Assembly (NCBI GenBank): GCA_034667465.1
Contig: JAXDJV010000002.1
Span: 620,001 to 684,000 of the forward strand
Source: JAOBAU01 sp034667465
GTDB lineage: Bacteria > Acidobacteriota > Thermoanaerobaculia > Gp7-AA8
Length of the DNA: 64,000 nt
Reading direction: 5' to 3'
Shown here: positions 31,849 through 39,822 of the stretch, piece by piece
How positions within the stretch are numbered: the first letter of the stretch is position 1
Layout: each line of letters begins with the position of its first letter
The notes under the pieces: generated by a model
Told to the model about the DNA's origin: nothing
Databases searched by the model: none
What the model saw: the letters and a program-made list of their open reading frames with translations, nothing else
Made by a program: the position numbers and the translations under genes

Positions 31849-32330
31849 GCGATTCGAAATCGAGAGCAGAAAACTTTCTTAATTCTCTCCACGAGACCCG
31901 GCCCGGGACCGCCGATCCGGCCGGTCAGCCGATGTGGAGCGCGTTCGCCGCGACGGGACAAAACGCCGTCGAGGCGGAACCGCCGGGCCCGCAGGTTCCC
32001 GACGTTGGACCGGGCGGAGATGAAGGGGACGACTCGCCCGGCGTCGAGGTTCCCGACATCGGCCGGCACGTCAACGCGGAGGGCGACGATTCGCCGACGG
32101 AAGACGACTCGTCGGACGACTCGAGCGACGAGCTGGAAGTGGTCGCGGAAGTTCTCGAAGACATCGCCGAGGCCGTCGGCGGAGCTGAGCAGGCGGACAA
32201 GAAGTCAGTCGGAGCGATGCGTGACGCGTCTTCCAAACTGCCGCCCAATCCTTCCGTCGACGAGCTCCTCGAAGTACGGCGGGACGTGCAGAGGAGCAAA
32301 AAGAAAAAGAAAGACAAAGAGAAAGAATGA
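31845..32330 (+). CDS. Acidic low-complexity protein; candidate peptide precursor or substrate of the cassette
   Basis: 161 residues with no Tyr and no Cys. Residues 1-45 are a mildly helical leader-like part (SRAENFLNSLHE). A tandem repeat follows: QVPDVGPGGDEGDDSPG, then EVPDIGRHVNAEGDDSPT. Next come an Asp/Ser run, an acidic helix (LEVVAEVLEDIAEAVGG) and a Lys-rich end (SKKKKKDKEKE). It has no signal peptide and no recognised family. It is translationally coupled to the sulfotransferase upstream and abuts the SdpA-like gene. A role as modified substrate is inferred from position and from repeats rich in hydroxylatable or sulfatable residues; an adaptor role is the alternative. Confidence 0.7.
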   Translation: MSDSKSRAENFLNSLHETRPGTADPAGQPMWSAFAATGQNAVEAEPPGPQVPDVGPGGDEGDDSPGVEVPDIGRHVNAEGDDSPTEDDSSDDSSDELEVVAEVLEDIAEAVGGAEQADKKSVGAMRDASSKLPPNPSVDELLEVRRDVQRSKKKKKDKEKE

Positions 32331-32870
32331 GTGACGCCGGCAATGCTGACGTCTTCACTCGACTGGCTGCTCGCATCGGTTCTGGCGATGTGGCTCGTAC
32401 TGTCGGCAGTGAACCAGTTCGGACCGGACCACGCGTACTGGTGGAGTCTGAAGCGCTTCGACGTCTTCGGACTTCTTCCCAGGTGGACGTTCTTCACGCC
32501 CCGTCCGCTCACGAGCGATTACCACATTCTCTATCGCGACTGGGACGAGAAACGTCAGCAACCCGGCGAATGGAAAGAGCTCGCCCTCCGGGAGCGCACT
32601 GTGATCGCGGCGTTCTGGAATCCGCAGCGCCGGATCCGCAAGGCCCTTGTGGATTCGATCCGCGGCATCTGCCGGATGGCGAAGCAGCTCGGCCGCGCCG
32701 ATCCAGCGATCCAGCTGAATCCCGGATACATCACCCTTCTCCAGCACGTCTCCCGTGAACAGCCGCGATACCCCGGGACGCTGCGGCAGTTCGCCGTCGT
32801 GGAAACCAACGCCTTCTACCCGGAGCGCCAGATGCGCGTCCTTCTCGAATCCGCATTCCATCGGCTGTGA
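32331..32870 (+). CDS. SdpA-like / DUF5819-like small membrane-anchored protein
   Basis: 179 residues (GTG at 32331, directly after the preceding TGA; an ATG at 32343 is possible). One N-terminal membrane helix (about 10-28) is followed by LPRWTFFTPRPLTSDYHILYR, a pattern seen in the small partners of HTTM proteins, including SdpA of the Bacillus sporulation-delaying toxin system. The rest is basic and helical. SdpA and SdpB are needed to mature and export the SdpC toxin in Bacillus. The assignment rests on the motif plus the adjacent HTTM gene. Confidence 0.6.
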   Translation: MTPAMLTSSLDWLLASVLAMWLVLSAVNQFGPDHAYWWSLKRFDVFGLLPRWTFFTPRPLTSDYHILYRDWDEKRQQPGEWKELALRERTVIAAFWNPQRRIRKALVDSIRGICRMAKQLGRADPAIQLNPGYITLLQHVSREQPRYPGTLRQFAVVETNAFYPERQMRVLLESAFHRL

Positions 32871-33685
32871 TCGACTTCGGCAACAGCAGTCAGGCATTGA
32901 ACGCGATGACGGCGCTCGCGGCGATCGGCGTCGCCATCTCGTCCGGCGAGTACCTCCACCAACGCCACGAGTTCCGCAGCGACGGCTTGTTCGCCTGGCG
33001 CCTGCACCGCGGGCGAACGTCGTTCGGCATCCGCGCCATTGACCGCGTTGTCGGCCGCCTGATGGAGGAGCAGGTGGTCGTCATCCTGCTGGCGCTGCGA
33101 CTCACCGCGGCGATCCTGCTTCTCCTCGCCCTCGTCGCCTCCCTCGACGCCGTCGCCTCGGGAACACTCGCCGTCATCCTCGCGACGACGCTCCTCTTCC
33201 ACTCACGCCCGGGACTCGGCACGGAAGGCTCCGACCAGATGTCCGCGGTCGTGCTCGTCGCCGCCGCGCTGGGGCGATGGTTCCCGAGCCCGCATGCGGT
33301 TCAACTCGCGCTTGCATTCGTGGCCGCTCAGGTGTGTCTCGCGTATCTGTCGGCCGGCATCTCCAAGATCGCGGCCAGGCCGTGGCGGAGCGGCAGCGCG
33401 GTGGTACGCATCGTCAGCGCGTCGATGTACGGCTACGAGCCGACCGCGCTCCTGTTGCAGCGCCACGACTGGATGTCTCCCGCGGCGACCTGCGGCGTGA
33501 TTGCCACCGAGTGTCTCTTTCCGCTCGTGCTCGTCGCGCCGCCGGCCACCGCAACAGTGTTGTTCGCGGCGATGTTCGCATTCCATGTCGCCTGCGCCTT
33601 CGTGATGGGCCTCAACTGTTTCGTCTGGTCGTTTGTATCGACTTATCCGGCAGTGCTGTTCGTGCGCGCGCAAACAGGGAGGTGA
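32867..33685 (+). CDS. HTTM-family membrane protein (SdpB / vitamin-K-dependent-carboxylase-like)
   Basis: 272 residues with about six to seven hydrophobic segments. The order LAYLSAGISKIAARPWRSGSA, VVRIVSASMYGYE, then CGVIATECLFPLVLV matches HTTM/DoxX-like proteins related to gamma-carboxylase, with the conserved YLSAGISKI block after the fourth helix. SdpB of Bacillus belongs to this family. The GTG start overlaps the upstream TGA (GTGA). Enzymatic activity is not established for short HTTM proteins such as this one. Confidence 0.75.
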   Translation: MIDFGNSSQALNAMTALAAIGVAISSGEYLHQRHEFRSDGLFAWRLHRGRTSFGIRAIDRVVGRLMEEQVVVILLALRLTAAILLLLALVASLDAVASGTLAVILATTLLFHSRPGLGTEGSDQMSAVVLVAAALGRWFPSPHAVQLALAFVAAQVCLAYLSAGISKIAARPWRSGSAVVRIVSASMYGYEPTALLLQRHDWMSPAATCGVIATECLFPLVLVAPPATATVLFAAMFAFHVACAFVMGLNCFVWSFVSTYPAVLFVRAQTGR

Positions 33686-33689
33686 GATC

Positions 33690-34643
33690 GTGATCGATTT
33701 CGACACTCTGCTCTTTCCGATGGACGCCGACGATTTCTGGCTCGATCACTTCGAGCGCGCGCCGTTGCTGCTCCGCGGCCCGTCGCCGCGGCGGTTCGAG
33801 TCGCTGTTCACGTTCGACTCGCTCAATCGAGTGCTGAACCTGACTGACTTCCCGCACAGGGGACTCCGTCTCATCGAGAACGGCCGCGCCCATCGCCCGC
33901 GTGACCGCGCCTGGGTGCTGGCCGCATGCCGGCGCGGTGCGACGATCCTCGTGTACGACATCCATCGCAGCGACGAAGCACTCGCCCGTTTTGCCGCCGG
34001 CCTTGCCCTGCAATTAGGCGGAGAGGTCAAGGTCAACTTGTACTACTCGCAGGAGAAACAGCAGGGATTCACCACGCACTTCGACACGCACGACGTGCTG
34101 GTTCTGCAGGTCGAGGGATCGAAACGCTGGCGGGTCTTCGCCGATCGCGTTCCATTTCCGCTTTCCCAATATCCCGGCGGTCCGGAGAAGCCGCGCGTCC
34201 CGCCGCGCGACCCGCTCCTCGAGTGCGTCCTCGAGCCCGGCGACGTCCTCTACATCCCTCGCGGCTACTGGCACGATGCGCTCGCGGTCAACGGGCATTC
34301 CCTTCATCTGACGACCGGCCTCTATCCGCGGACCGGCTTCGACTTTCTGCAGTGGTGGACGCGGACGCTGATCACGGATGCGCGGTTCCGCATCGCACTT
34401 CCCCCGGGACCGACGACCGATCCCGCAACGCTCGACGCCTGGCGCGTCTGTCTCTCGAAACTGACCGACATCCTTCGCGCGCAACTCGACGATCCGGGAG
34501 CGCTCGCAGCGGACTATCAACGCTTTAACACGCGACTTCTGCGCCGGCCCGCCTTTCGGTTCCCCACGCTCGCCGAAGGCGTGATTGAAGATGCGAGCGC
34601 GGATGGTCCCCATTCCGTTCCCGCAGCGCCGGAATCGATTTGA
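33690..34643 (+). CDS. JmjC/cupin-like 2-oxoglutarate oxygenase
   Basis: 317 residues, GTG at 33690 with GGGAGG upstream. The iron-binding triad of JmjC ribosomal oxygenases (RoxA/NO66 type) is visible: H-x-D in GFTTHFDTHDVLVLQVEG (His130, Asp132) and distal His195 in VLYIPRGYWHDA. LYYSQEKQQGF supplies the usual 2-oxoglutarate-side strand. Such enzymes hydroxylate Arg, His, Asp or Asn in ribosomal proteins and peptides. Here, as last gene of the cassette, the likely target is a cassette product, but ribosomal oxygenase activity cannot be excluded. Confidence 0.85.
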   Translation: MIDFDTLLFPMDADDFWLDHFERAPLLLRGPSPRRFESLFTFDSLNRVLNLTDFPHRGLRLIENGRAHRPRDRAWVLAACRRGATILVYDIHRSDEALARFAAGLALQLGGEVKVNLYYSQEKQQGFTTHFDTHDVLVLQVEGSKRWRVFADRVPFPLSQYPGGPEKPRVPPRDPLLECVLEPGDVLYIPRGYWHDALAVNGHSLHLTTGLYPRTGFDFLQWWTRTLITDARFRIALPPGPTTDPATLDAWRVCLSKLTDILRAQLDDPGALAADYQRFNTRLLRRPAFRFPTLAEGVIEDASADGPHSVPAAPESI

Positions 34644-34666
34644 AAGTCACCGTCCCGGACAGGCTC

Positions 34667-34685
34667 ACTCCCGTCTCCACCAACG
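34667..34685 (+). other. tmRNA 3'-end-like sequence, possible attachment-site remnant
   Basis: ACTCCCG, one base, then CTCCACCAACG: this repeats the tmRNA 3' end (27894-27915) with a 3-nt deletion and one unmatched base. It lies in the 50-bp gap between the JmjC gene and the converging membrane-protein gene, the right border of the accessory block that begins after tmRNA. No integrase gene is visible between the two copies, so an element boundary is only suggested. Confidence 0.35.
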
Positions 34686-34693
34686 TCACTTTC

Positions 34694-35416
34694 TCACGCG
34701 ACCATTCTTCCCGCCACCGGATCAGCCTGCCTCACCGCGATCACTTTGTTGTTCTGCACGCGCTGGCGGCGTCCCACACGATACAGCCAGAAAATCATTG
34801 CTCCGATCAGGAGCACGTGCGGGATGTACAGCAGGCTCGTGGCGCGGAGCCATTTCGGGAAGAGTTTCGCCTGTCCCGGATAAAACGATGCTGTTGTAAT
34901 TAACAGCGCGAAACTCATGCGCCACAGATGTCGCGCGATCCGCTTTGCGCCGAATACGCCGCCGCGCACGAGCATGCGGAAGTCGGAGAAAGCGAAGAGC
35001 AGGGCGACCGTCCCGAAGACGAAAAACATCGGGATCGGAACGCCGCTTGTGCCGAACTTGTGTTGTGCGGCGCCGATGCCGACCGTGATCGCGCCCATCC
35101 CATTGCCCAGTGTTACGAGCAGCGCGCCAAAATCGAACAGGCTCGTTCCGCCGTCGGGACGTTTCGCCGCCCACCAGCCGGTCGCGACGAGATACAACGT
35201 CAGCGTGCCGGCGACGACGTTGATCGCGATCGGGTGGATGAAGGAAGCGATGTAAATGGCGCTGCCCGTCATACAAACCATCGCCACGACAAATACGGTT
35301 CCGGCTGCGCCATGCCGGCCGGAACCTTTGCGAAACACCATTGCAAATGCGCCTGACAGCACGCCGATCGTTGCGCCGCAGATGTGAAAAATCAGTAGTA
35401 CGTGGAATGCAGACAT
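34694..35416 (-). CDS. DUF2306-like integral membrane protein
   Basis: 240 residues with about seven hydrophobic segments and a basic C-terminus (YRVGRRQRVQNNK). Conserved-looking His residues sit in membrane segments (LLIFHICGATIGVLSGAF, IPHVLLIGAMIFW), reminiscent of DUF2306-type proteins whose function is unknown. Two nucleotides separate it from the DUF4386 gene upstream, so they form an operon. Confidence 0.7.
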   Translation of the reverse strand: MSAFHVLLIFHICGATIGVLSGAFAMVFRKGSGRHGAAGTVFVVAMVCMTGSAIYIASFIHPIAINVVAGTLTLYLVATGWWAAKRPDGGTSLFDFGALLVTLGNGMGAITVGIGAAQHKFGTSGVPIPMFFVFGTVALLFAFSDFRMLVRGGVFGAKRIARHLWRMSFALLITTASFYPGQAKLFPKWLRATSLLYIPHVLLIGAMIFWLYRVGRRQRVQNNKVIAVRQADPVAGRMVA

Positions 35417-35418
35417 GG

Positions 35419-36156
35419 TCAGTCCCTCGAGAGGTGCGTCAGGTCAGAGTTTTGATCGCGCCAGCGTTGAATATTTACGCCCGCGATCAGGAGCCACAAC
35501 GTCAGAGATCCCTCACCGAGAATTCCGAGAGGCATCAGCAAGGAAGAGAGCGAACGACCGAGCGTGGGCGACAACAAATTCGTAAAGCCCTGCGTCAGCC
35601 AGCCCGCGCCGGCAATGAGTATCAGCACGCCGATAAATCGCGGCAGGAATGTCGATCGGAGAATCAGGCAGCCGATCAGAAAACAATGCAGTCCGAAAAA
35701 GACGAAACTGACGCTCGACGACTGGCCGTAAATCCGAAGAAACAGGTACGCCATTGCATGCTGCTGTTCCGCGGCGAATACACCGAGGTATTGCGAGTTT
35801 CTCAGTACGACAAGAGGCGCAATGCGGAGGACGACACCGAACGCGCCTATTGAGCATCCGATGAGACTGAAGAACGCTGCGAGCAGGGAGACGGTACCGT
35901 TTACCGCCTTGAGCAATTCATAGACGAAGATCGTGGCCGCGACATAGCAGACGGTCGCGACGAGATCGGCGGAAAGCGCACTGCGGAAGAGCGGCTCGTG
36001 AGCCAGGAGATTTGTTGCTGTGGCCGCAACGTCGCCGAATACCACCAGGCCGCTGGCCGCGACGAAGGCGAATATGCCCGTAATGATCGTCATCAGCCAG
36101 AAGAATCCGGCGAGTCGGGCGGTGAGTCGCGGCGATGTATCTGTAATTGCGGTCAT
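35419..36156 (-). CDS. DUF4386-family membrane protein
   Basis: 245 residues with six to seven membrane segments. The pattern ARLAGFFWLMTIITGIFAFV at the N-terminus, HAMAYLFLRIYGQSSSVSFV, FFGLHCFLIGCLILRSTFLP and PRFIGVLILIAGAGWL is typical of DUF4386 proteins. Role unknown; they are often near transporter or regulator genes. It is followed closely by the DUF2306-like gene and preceded by the ABC permease gene 18 nt upstream, so all five genes from GntR down are likely one transcript. Confidence 0.8.
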   Translation of the reverse strand: MTAITDTSPRLTARLAGFFWLMTIITGIFAFVAASGLVVFGDVAATATNLLAHEPLFRSALSADLVATVCYVAATIFVYELLKAVNGTVSLLAAFFSLIGCSIGAFGVVLRIAPLVVLRNSQYLGVFAAEQQHAMAYLFLRIYGQSSSVSFVFFGLHCFLIGCLILRSTFLPRFIGVLILIAGAGWLTQGFTNLLSPTLGRSLSSLLMPLGILGEGSLTLWLLIAGVNIQRWRDQNSDLTHLSRD

Positions 36157-36174
36157 GGCGATGTCCTTAATGAA

Positions 36175-37086
36175 TCAGATCGGTTCACGATTGCGACGCA
36201 GCCGTATTGCGGCCGCTATAAATGCGGCGGCGAAAATTAATCCGAGCCAGAGTCCGGGCGTACAGAGGAATCGCCACGGAGTCAATTCCGGATCGTTCGG
36301 TATGTGACCTTTCGCCTGAAATACGAACGCCTCTCCGAAGCCGCCAAAGAGGCGATATTTCACCAGTCCGATGAAATGTGCGCTGCCGAACGCCATTTTC
36401 TCGACCATCGCGATTCCGAAAATCGGCAGGACAGCCCAGAGAATCGCGGATCGCTTCGCCCACGCGGAGATCAATAGCAGCCAGCCATAAATCGGCGCGT
36501 GCCATAGGGCGATGACAATCAGTCCATAAACGAGCGTCAGCGTTGATGAGAACAAATTCACGTTCGTCCAGAGCATGGTCAGGGCGGAGCTCTGTCCCAT
36601 TAGCGCGGCCGTACTGACCATCAGCATGATGATTTGCAGCGGCACAATGATTGCGAGACTGATCAGCGGAAGGACGACCAGCGGAATGCCTGCTTTCGAA
36701 AGCACCGTCGTGCGATCGGACACTGGCAGCGATTTCCAGAAGAGGATGCTTCGATCACGCCGCTCGCCATGCAATGCGTCGAGGCAATAGAAGAAGCCGA
36801 CGAGGATCGAAGTCAGGATGAGCATCGTCGCGGCGACGTCATACGGTTTCGCGACCATCACGCACTGCTTCGCCGGCTCGAGCGTCGAAATGGTGCGCAT
36901 CCGATGCGGCAGAGAAATCGCGCTGATTAAAAAGCCGAAGAAAAAAATGGCGGCGACGGCCAGCGGCGCGAGATAAATCGAGCGGTTCTCCCACAATTCG
37001 CGCCGCACCGACCAGTACATTGGCCGCGTCTCCGATTCGAGCGGCTCGCGGCGCGGCGAATCGGTCATGTCGTTCTGCACGCTCAT
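36175..37086 (-). CDS. ABC-2-type transporter permease
   Basis: 303 residues. A cytoplasmic N-terminus (MYWSVRRELWENRSIYLAP) precedes about six membrane helices. The signature DALHGERRDRSILFWKSLPV, with SDRTTVLSKA after it, is typical of ABC-2 permeases that act as drug, lipid or peptide exporters. It is coupled to its ATPase by a 4-nt overlap. The substrate is unknown; the GntR/YtrA-type regulator suggests an envelope-stress or antimicrobial-related exporter. Confidence 0.85.
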   Translation of the reverse strand: MSVQNDMTDSPRREPLESETRPMYWSVRRELWENRSIYLAPLAVAAIFFFGFLISAISLPHRMRTISTLEPAKQCVMVAKPYDVAATMLILTSILVGFFYCLDALHGERRDRSILFWKSLPVSDRTTVLSKAGIPLVVLPLISLAIIVPLQIIMLMVSTAALMGQSSALTMLWTNVNLFSSTLTLVYGLIVIALWHAPIYGWLLLISAWAKRSAILWAVLPIFGIAMVEKMAFGSAHFIGLVKYRLFGGFGEAFVFQAKGHIPNDPELTPWRFLCTPGLWLGLIFAAAFIAAAIRLRRNREPI

Positions 37087-37958
37087 GCCGCCGCTCCTTC
37101 TGCGCGCGTACCGTCATTGCCCATGATGGCGACGAAGAGATCGGCGATCCCGGGCGTGCGTGCGTCGCCGAATGCGGCGACCTGCTGTCGATCGACGCGG
37201 TCGAACAGCATGATGCTGCGGCCGAATACCTGACGTTCGTGAATCGGTCTGAGCGCGCGCGCGGCCGCGACCTGGTCGGGATGCACCATCACTTCGAGAT
37301 AGCGCGATTCGAATTCCTCCATGCTGCAATCGAGGACGATGCGCCCGCGATTGATGAACATGAAGTCGGTGAGGACGTCCTGAATCTCCTCGACCTGATG
37401 CGTCGTCACAATGATTGTGCGATTGCGGTCGAAGTAGTCGTTGAGCAGCGAATCGTAAAACTGTTTGCGATAAAGAATGTCGAGACCGAGTGTCGGCTCG
37501 TCGAGCACCAGCAGTTTCGCGTCGATGGCCATGACCAGCGCGAGATGCAGCTGGGTCACCATTCCTTTCGACAACTCCCTGACTTTGCTGGAGCGTTTGA
37601 TTGCGGTCTTCGCGAGGAACGCTTCAGCCTTTGCGCGATCGAATCGCGGATGAACTCCGGCGACGTAATCGAGCACCTGCGAAACGCGGATCCAGCGCGG
37701 GAGTACGGCGACGTCGGCGATGAACGAGACGTCGCGGAGGAGTTGATCGCGTTCCGTCCACGGATCGCGTCCGAGCACCTTCAGCTCTCCCTGATACGGA
37801 GTGAGCCCGAGGATGGCGTTGAGCGCGGTGCTTTTGCCGGCGCCGTTCGGGCCGATGAGGCCGACGATGCGACCTTCTTCGACGCGCAGGTCGACGCCGT
37901 CGAGCGCGATCGTTGTACCGAACGCTTTGCGGAGACCGCGCGCTTCTATACAGGCCAT
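37083..37958 (-). CDS. ABC transporter ATP-binding protein
   Basis: 291 residues. Walker A LIGPNGAGKSTALN, a Q-loop near GLTPYQGELKVLGRD, the signature ELSKGMVTQLHLALVM (LSKGM instead of LSGGQ) and Walker B AKLLVLDEPTLGLD with VTTHQVEEI as switch His. The C-terminal ~80 residues form an extra domain seen in YtrB-like ATPases. It works with the permease downstream and is 4 nt after the GntR regulator gene. Confidence 0.92.
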   Translation of the reverse strand: MACIEARGLRKAFGTTIALDGVDLRVEEGRIVGLIGPNGAGKSTALNAILGLTPYQGELKVLGRDPWTERDQLLRDVSFIADVAVLPRWIRVSQVLDYVAGVHPRFDRAKAEAFLAKTAIKRSSKVRELSKGMVTQLHLALVMAIDAKLLVLDEPTLGLDILYRKQFYDSLLNDYFDRNRTIIVTTHQVEEIQDVLTDFMFINRGRIVLDCSMEEFESRYLEVMVHPDQVAAARALRPIHERQVFGRSIMLFDRVDRQQVAAFGDARTPGIADLFVAIMGNDGTRAEGAAA

Positions 37959-37962
37959 GGCT

Positions 37963-38349
37963 TCAACTCTCCTCTTCCGTGGTGGCTGGCGACGTCTGGC
38001 CGGCGGCCTCGAGCAGTTCTTCCGGCGTCAGGCCGAGGCGTCGAATGGTGGCGTGCACGCGCGGCCACTGTTCCGCCAGGAACTTCTCGCGTTCGGCCTG
38101 AAGCAGCAGTTCGCGCGCACCGGCATTGATGAACATTCCGCGGCCTCGCCTCGTCTCGACGAGCTGCTCGGTGACCAGCTGCTGATACGCCTTCAGCACC
38201 GTGATCGGGTTGAGCCGGTACTCGGCCGCGACGTTGCGCACGGACGGCAGCGGATCGCCTTCGTTGAGCACACCGTCGAGGATCAGCGCAACGACGCGTT
38301 CGCGTAGCTGGCGGTAGATCGGCTGACTGTCGTTCCATTCACGGTCCAT
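37963..38349 (-). CDS. GntR-family (YtrA subfamily) transcriptional regulator
   Basis: 128 residues. The winged helix has PIYRQLRERVVALILDG, GDPLPSVRNVAAEY, LNPITVLKAYQQL and the wing VETRRGRGMFI. The short C-terminal dimerisation helix pair (about 75-115) defines the YtrA subfamily, which controls adjacent ABC exporters. The perfect palindrome at 38383-38396 upstream is the likely operator. Confidence 0.9.
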   Translation of the reverse strand: MDREWNDSQPIYRQLRERVVALILDGVLNEGDPLPSVRNVAAEYRLNPITVLKAYQQLVTEQLVETRRGRGMFINAGARELLLQAEREKFLAEQWPRVHATIRRLGLTPEELLEAAGQTSPATTEEES

Positions 38350-38382
38350 TTCGGTAATCCGGGTTCGCCTCGAATCTGGTGA

Positions 38383-38396
38383 TGTAGTTAACTACA
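38383..38396 (-). promoter_or_regulatory. Putative GntR/YtrA operator
   Basis: TGTAGTTAACTACA, a perfect 14-bp palindrome 34 nt upstream of the regulator start, in an otherwise unstructured 150-bp intergenic region. Position and symmetry fit an autoregulatory operator of the GntR-ABC operon. Confidence 0.7.
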
Positions 38397-38502
38397 ACAC
38401 CCAACCACGATGCAACCCTTTTATTTCAGGACCGGGCGACGACGTCAGTGCGACGACGGAGTTTGGATGTCTAACTAATTGGGAAGGAAGTACTTCTGAG
38501 CG

Positions 38503-39819
38503 TTACGCGATGGCGGCGCCGGCCAGCGATTCGATCGTCGCCAGCGCTTTTGCAACCTGCCGCTCGCGCTTCTCGATCTTTTTGCAGCGACCGATCGTGT
38601 CTTCGATCACGGCCCACGTCACGTTCGACGGCTGATAGCGATCGGGATGCGATTCGCTGACGTGACGTCCGAGCGCGCCGAGCGCGGTGTGAAACGGCAG
38701 CGGCGATGCGGCGCCGTCGCGCGCGAGCTCGTCGATGTAGCGCGCTGCCAGCAGGCCGACCGCCGACGACTCGACATAGCCTTCGACGCCGGTGATCTGT
38801 CCGGCGAAAAAGACGCGCTCATCTTTCTTCGTCTGAAAGGTCGCGCGCAGATGCTTCGGTCCGTTGATGAAGGTGTTGCGATGCATCGAGCCGTGGCGCG
38901 CGATGACGCAGTTCTCGAGGCCGGGGATCATCTGCAGGATTCGTTTCTGCTCGCCCGCTTTCATCTTCGTCTGAAAGCCGACGAGGTTGAAGTAGTCGTC
39001 CGACAGATCTTCTTTGCGCAACTGCACGACGGCGTGCGGCCTTTCGCCGGTGACCGGATGCTCGAGGCCGACCGGTTTCATCGGGCCGTACCGCAGCGTG
39101 TCGATGCCGCGGCTGGCGATCTCTTCGATCGGCAGACAGCCTTCGAAGTGCACGGCGTTCTCGAAATCGTGCAGCGGGTAGAGCTCGGCCGCGAGCAGCG
39201 CGGCGATCCACGTCTCGTACTGCTCCCGCGTCATCGCGGCGTTGAGGTAGTCGGTGCCGGAGCCTTTGCCGTAGCGCGATTTCCAGTAGAGCTTCGACAT
39301 ATCGAGCGAATCCGCGGCGAGGATCGGCGCGATGGCGTCGTAGAAATAGAGCCCGTCGCGGCCGAGGAATTCGTCGATCGCTTCGAACAACGGATGCGAC
39401 GTGAGCGGGCCGGTGGCGACGACGAGAAAGTCGAAGTCGCCGCGATCGAGCGTCAGCACTTCTTCGCGATGAAGCGTGATCCGCGACTCGCTTCCGATCG
39501 CACGCGTCACCTCCGCGGCGAAGCGCTCGCGATCGACGGCGAAGGCGTCGCCGGCCGGCACACGCGCGGTTTCGCCGCAGCGCATGACGAGTGAATCCAT
39601 CAGCGAGAGCTCGCGCTTCAGCAATCCGACCGCGTTCGTCGGCGCGGAGGAGCGGAAGGAGTTGGAGCAGACGAGCTCCGCGAGGTTCGAGGTCTGATGC
39701 GCGGCGGTCGACTTCGCGGGCCGCATCTCGAAGAGCTCGACGGTGTGTCCGCGGCGCGCTAGTCCAAACGCGCATTCAGAGCCGGCGAGGCCGGCGCCGA
39801 TCACCTTGACGCGTGCCAT
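38503..39819 (-). CDS. trmFO: Methylenetetrahydrofolate--tRNA-(uracil-5-)-methyltransferase
   Basis: 438 residues. FAD-binding GAGLAGSECAFGLARRGH at the N-terminus. TrmFO-specific blocks include LFEMRPAKSTAAHQTSNLAE, ELVCSNSFRSSAPTNAVGLL, KRELSLMDSLV and VFFAGQITGVEGYVES. It makes ribothymidine-54 in tRNA using methylenetetrahydrofolate. It directly follows the DUF3467 gene (3 nt). The presence of TrmFO instead of SAM-dependent TrmA helps with phylum-level placement. Confidence 0.95.
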   Translation of the reverse strand: MARVKVIGAGLAGSECAFGLARRGHTVELFEMRPAKSTAAHQTSNLAELVCSNSFRSSAPTNAVGLLKRELSLMDSLVMRCGETARVPAGDAFAVDRERFAAEVTRAIGSESRITLHREEVLTLDRGDFDFLVVATGPLTSHPLFEAIDEFLGRDGLYFYDAIAPILAADSLDMSKLYWKSRYGKGSGTDYLNAAMTREQYETWIAALLAAELYPLHDFENAVHFEGCLPIEEIASRGIDTLRYGPMKPVGLEHPVTGERPHAVVQLRKEDLSDDYFNLVGFQTKMKAGEQKRILQMIPGLENCVIARHGSMHRNTFINGPKHLRATFQTKKDERVFFAGQITGVEGYVESSAVGLLAARYIDELARDGAASPLPFHTALGALGRHVSESHPDRYQPSNVTWAVIEDTIGRCKKIEKRERQVAKALATIESLAGAAIA

Positions 39820-39822
39820 CCG

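Noticed and set aside
32953..32967. 15-nt exact match to the tmRNA 3' end (CCTCCACCAACGCCA)
   Set aside because: Lies inside the HTTM coding sequence and has no matching upstream context; the copy at 34667 is better placed as a boundary, so this one is treated as coincidence.
27913..34693. Integrase or phage genes in the accessory block
   Set aside because: No tyrosine or serine recombinase motif was found in any frame, so the block is not called a prophage or active island.
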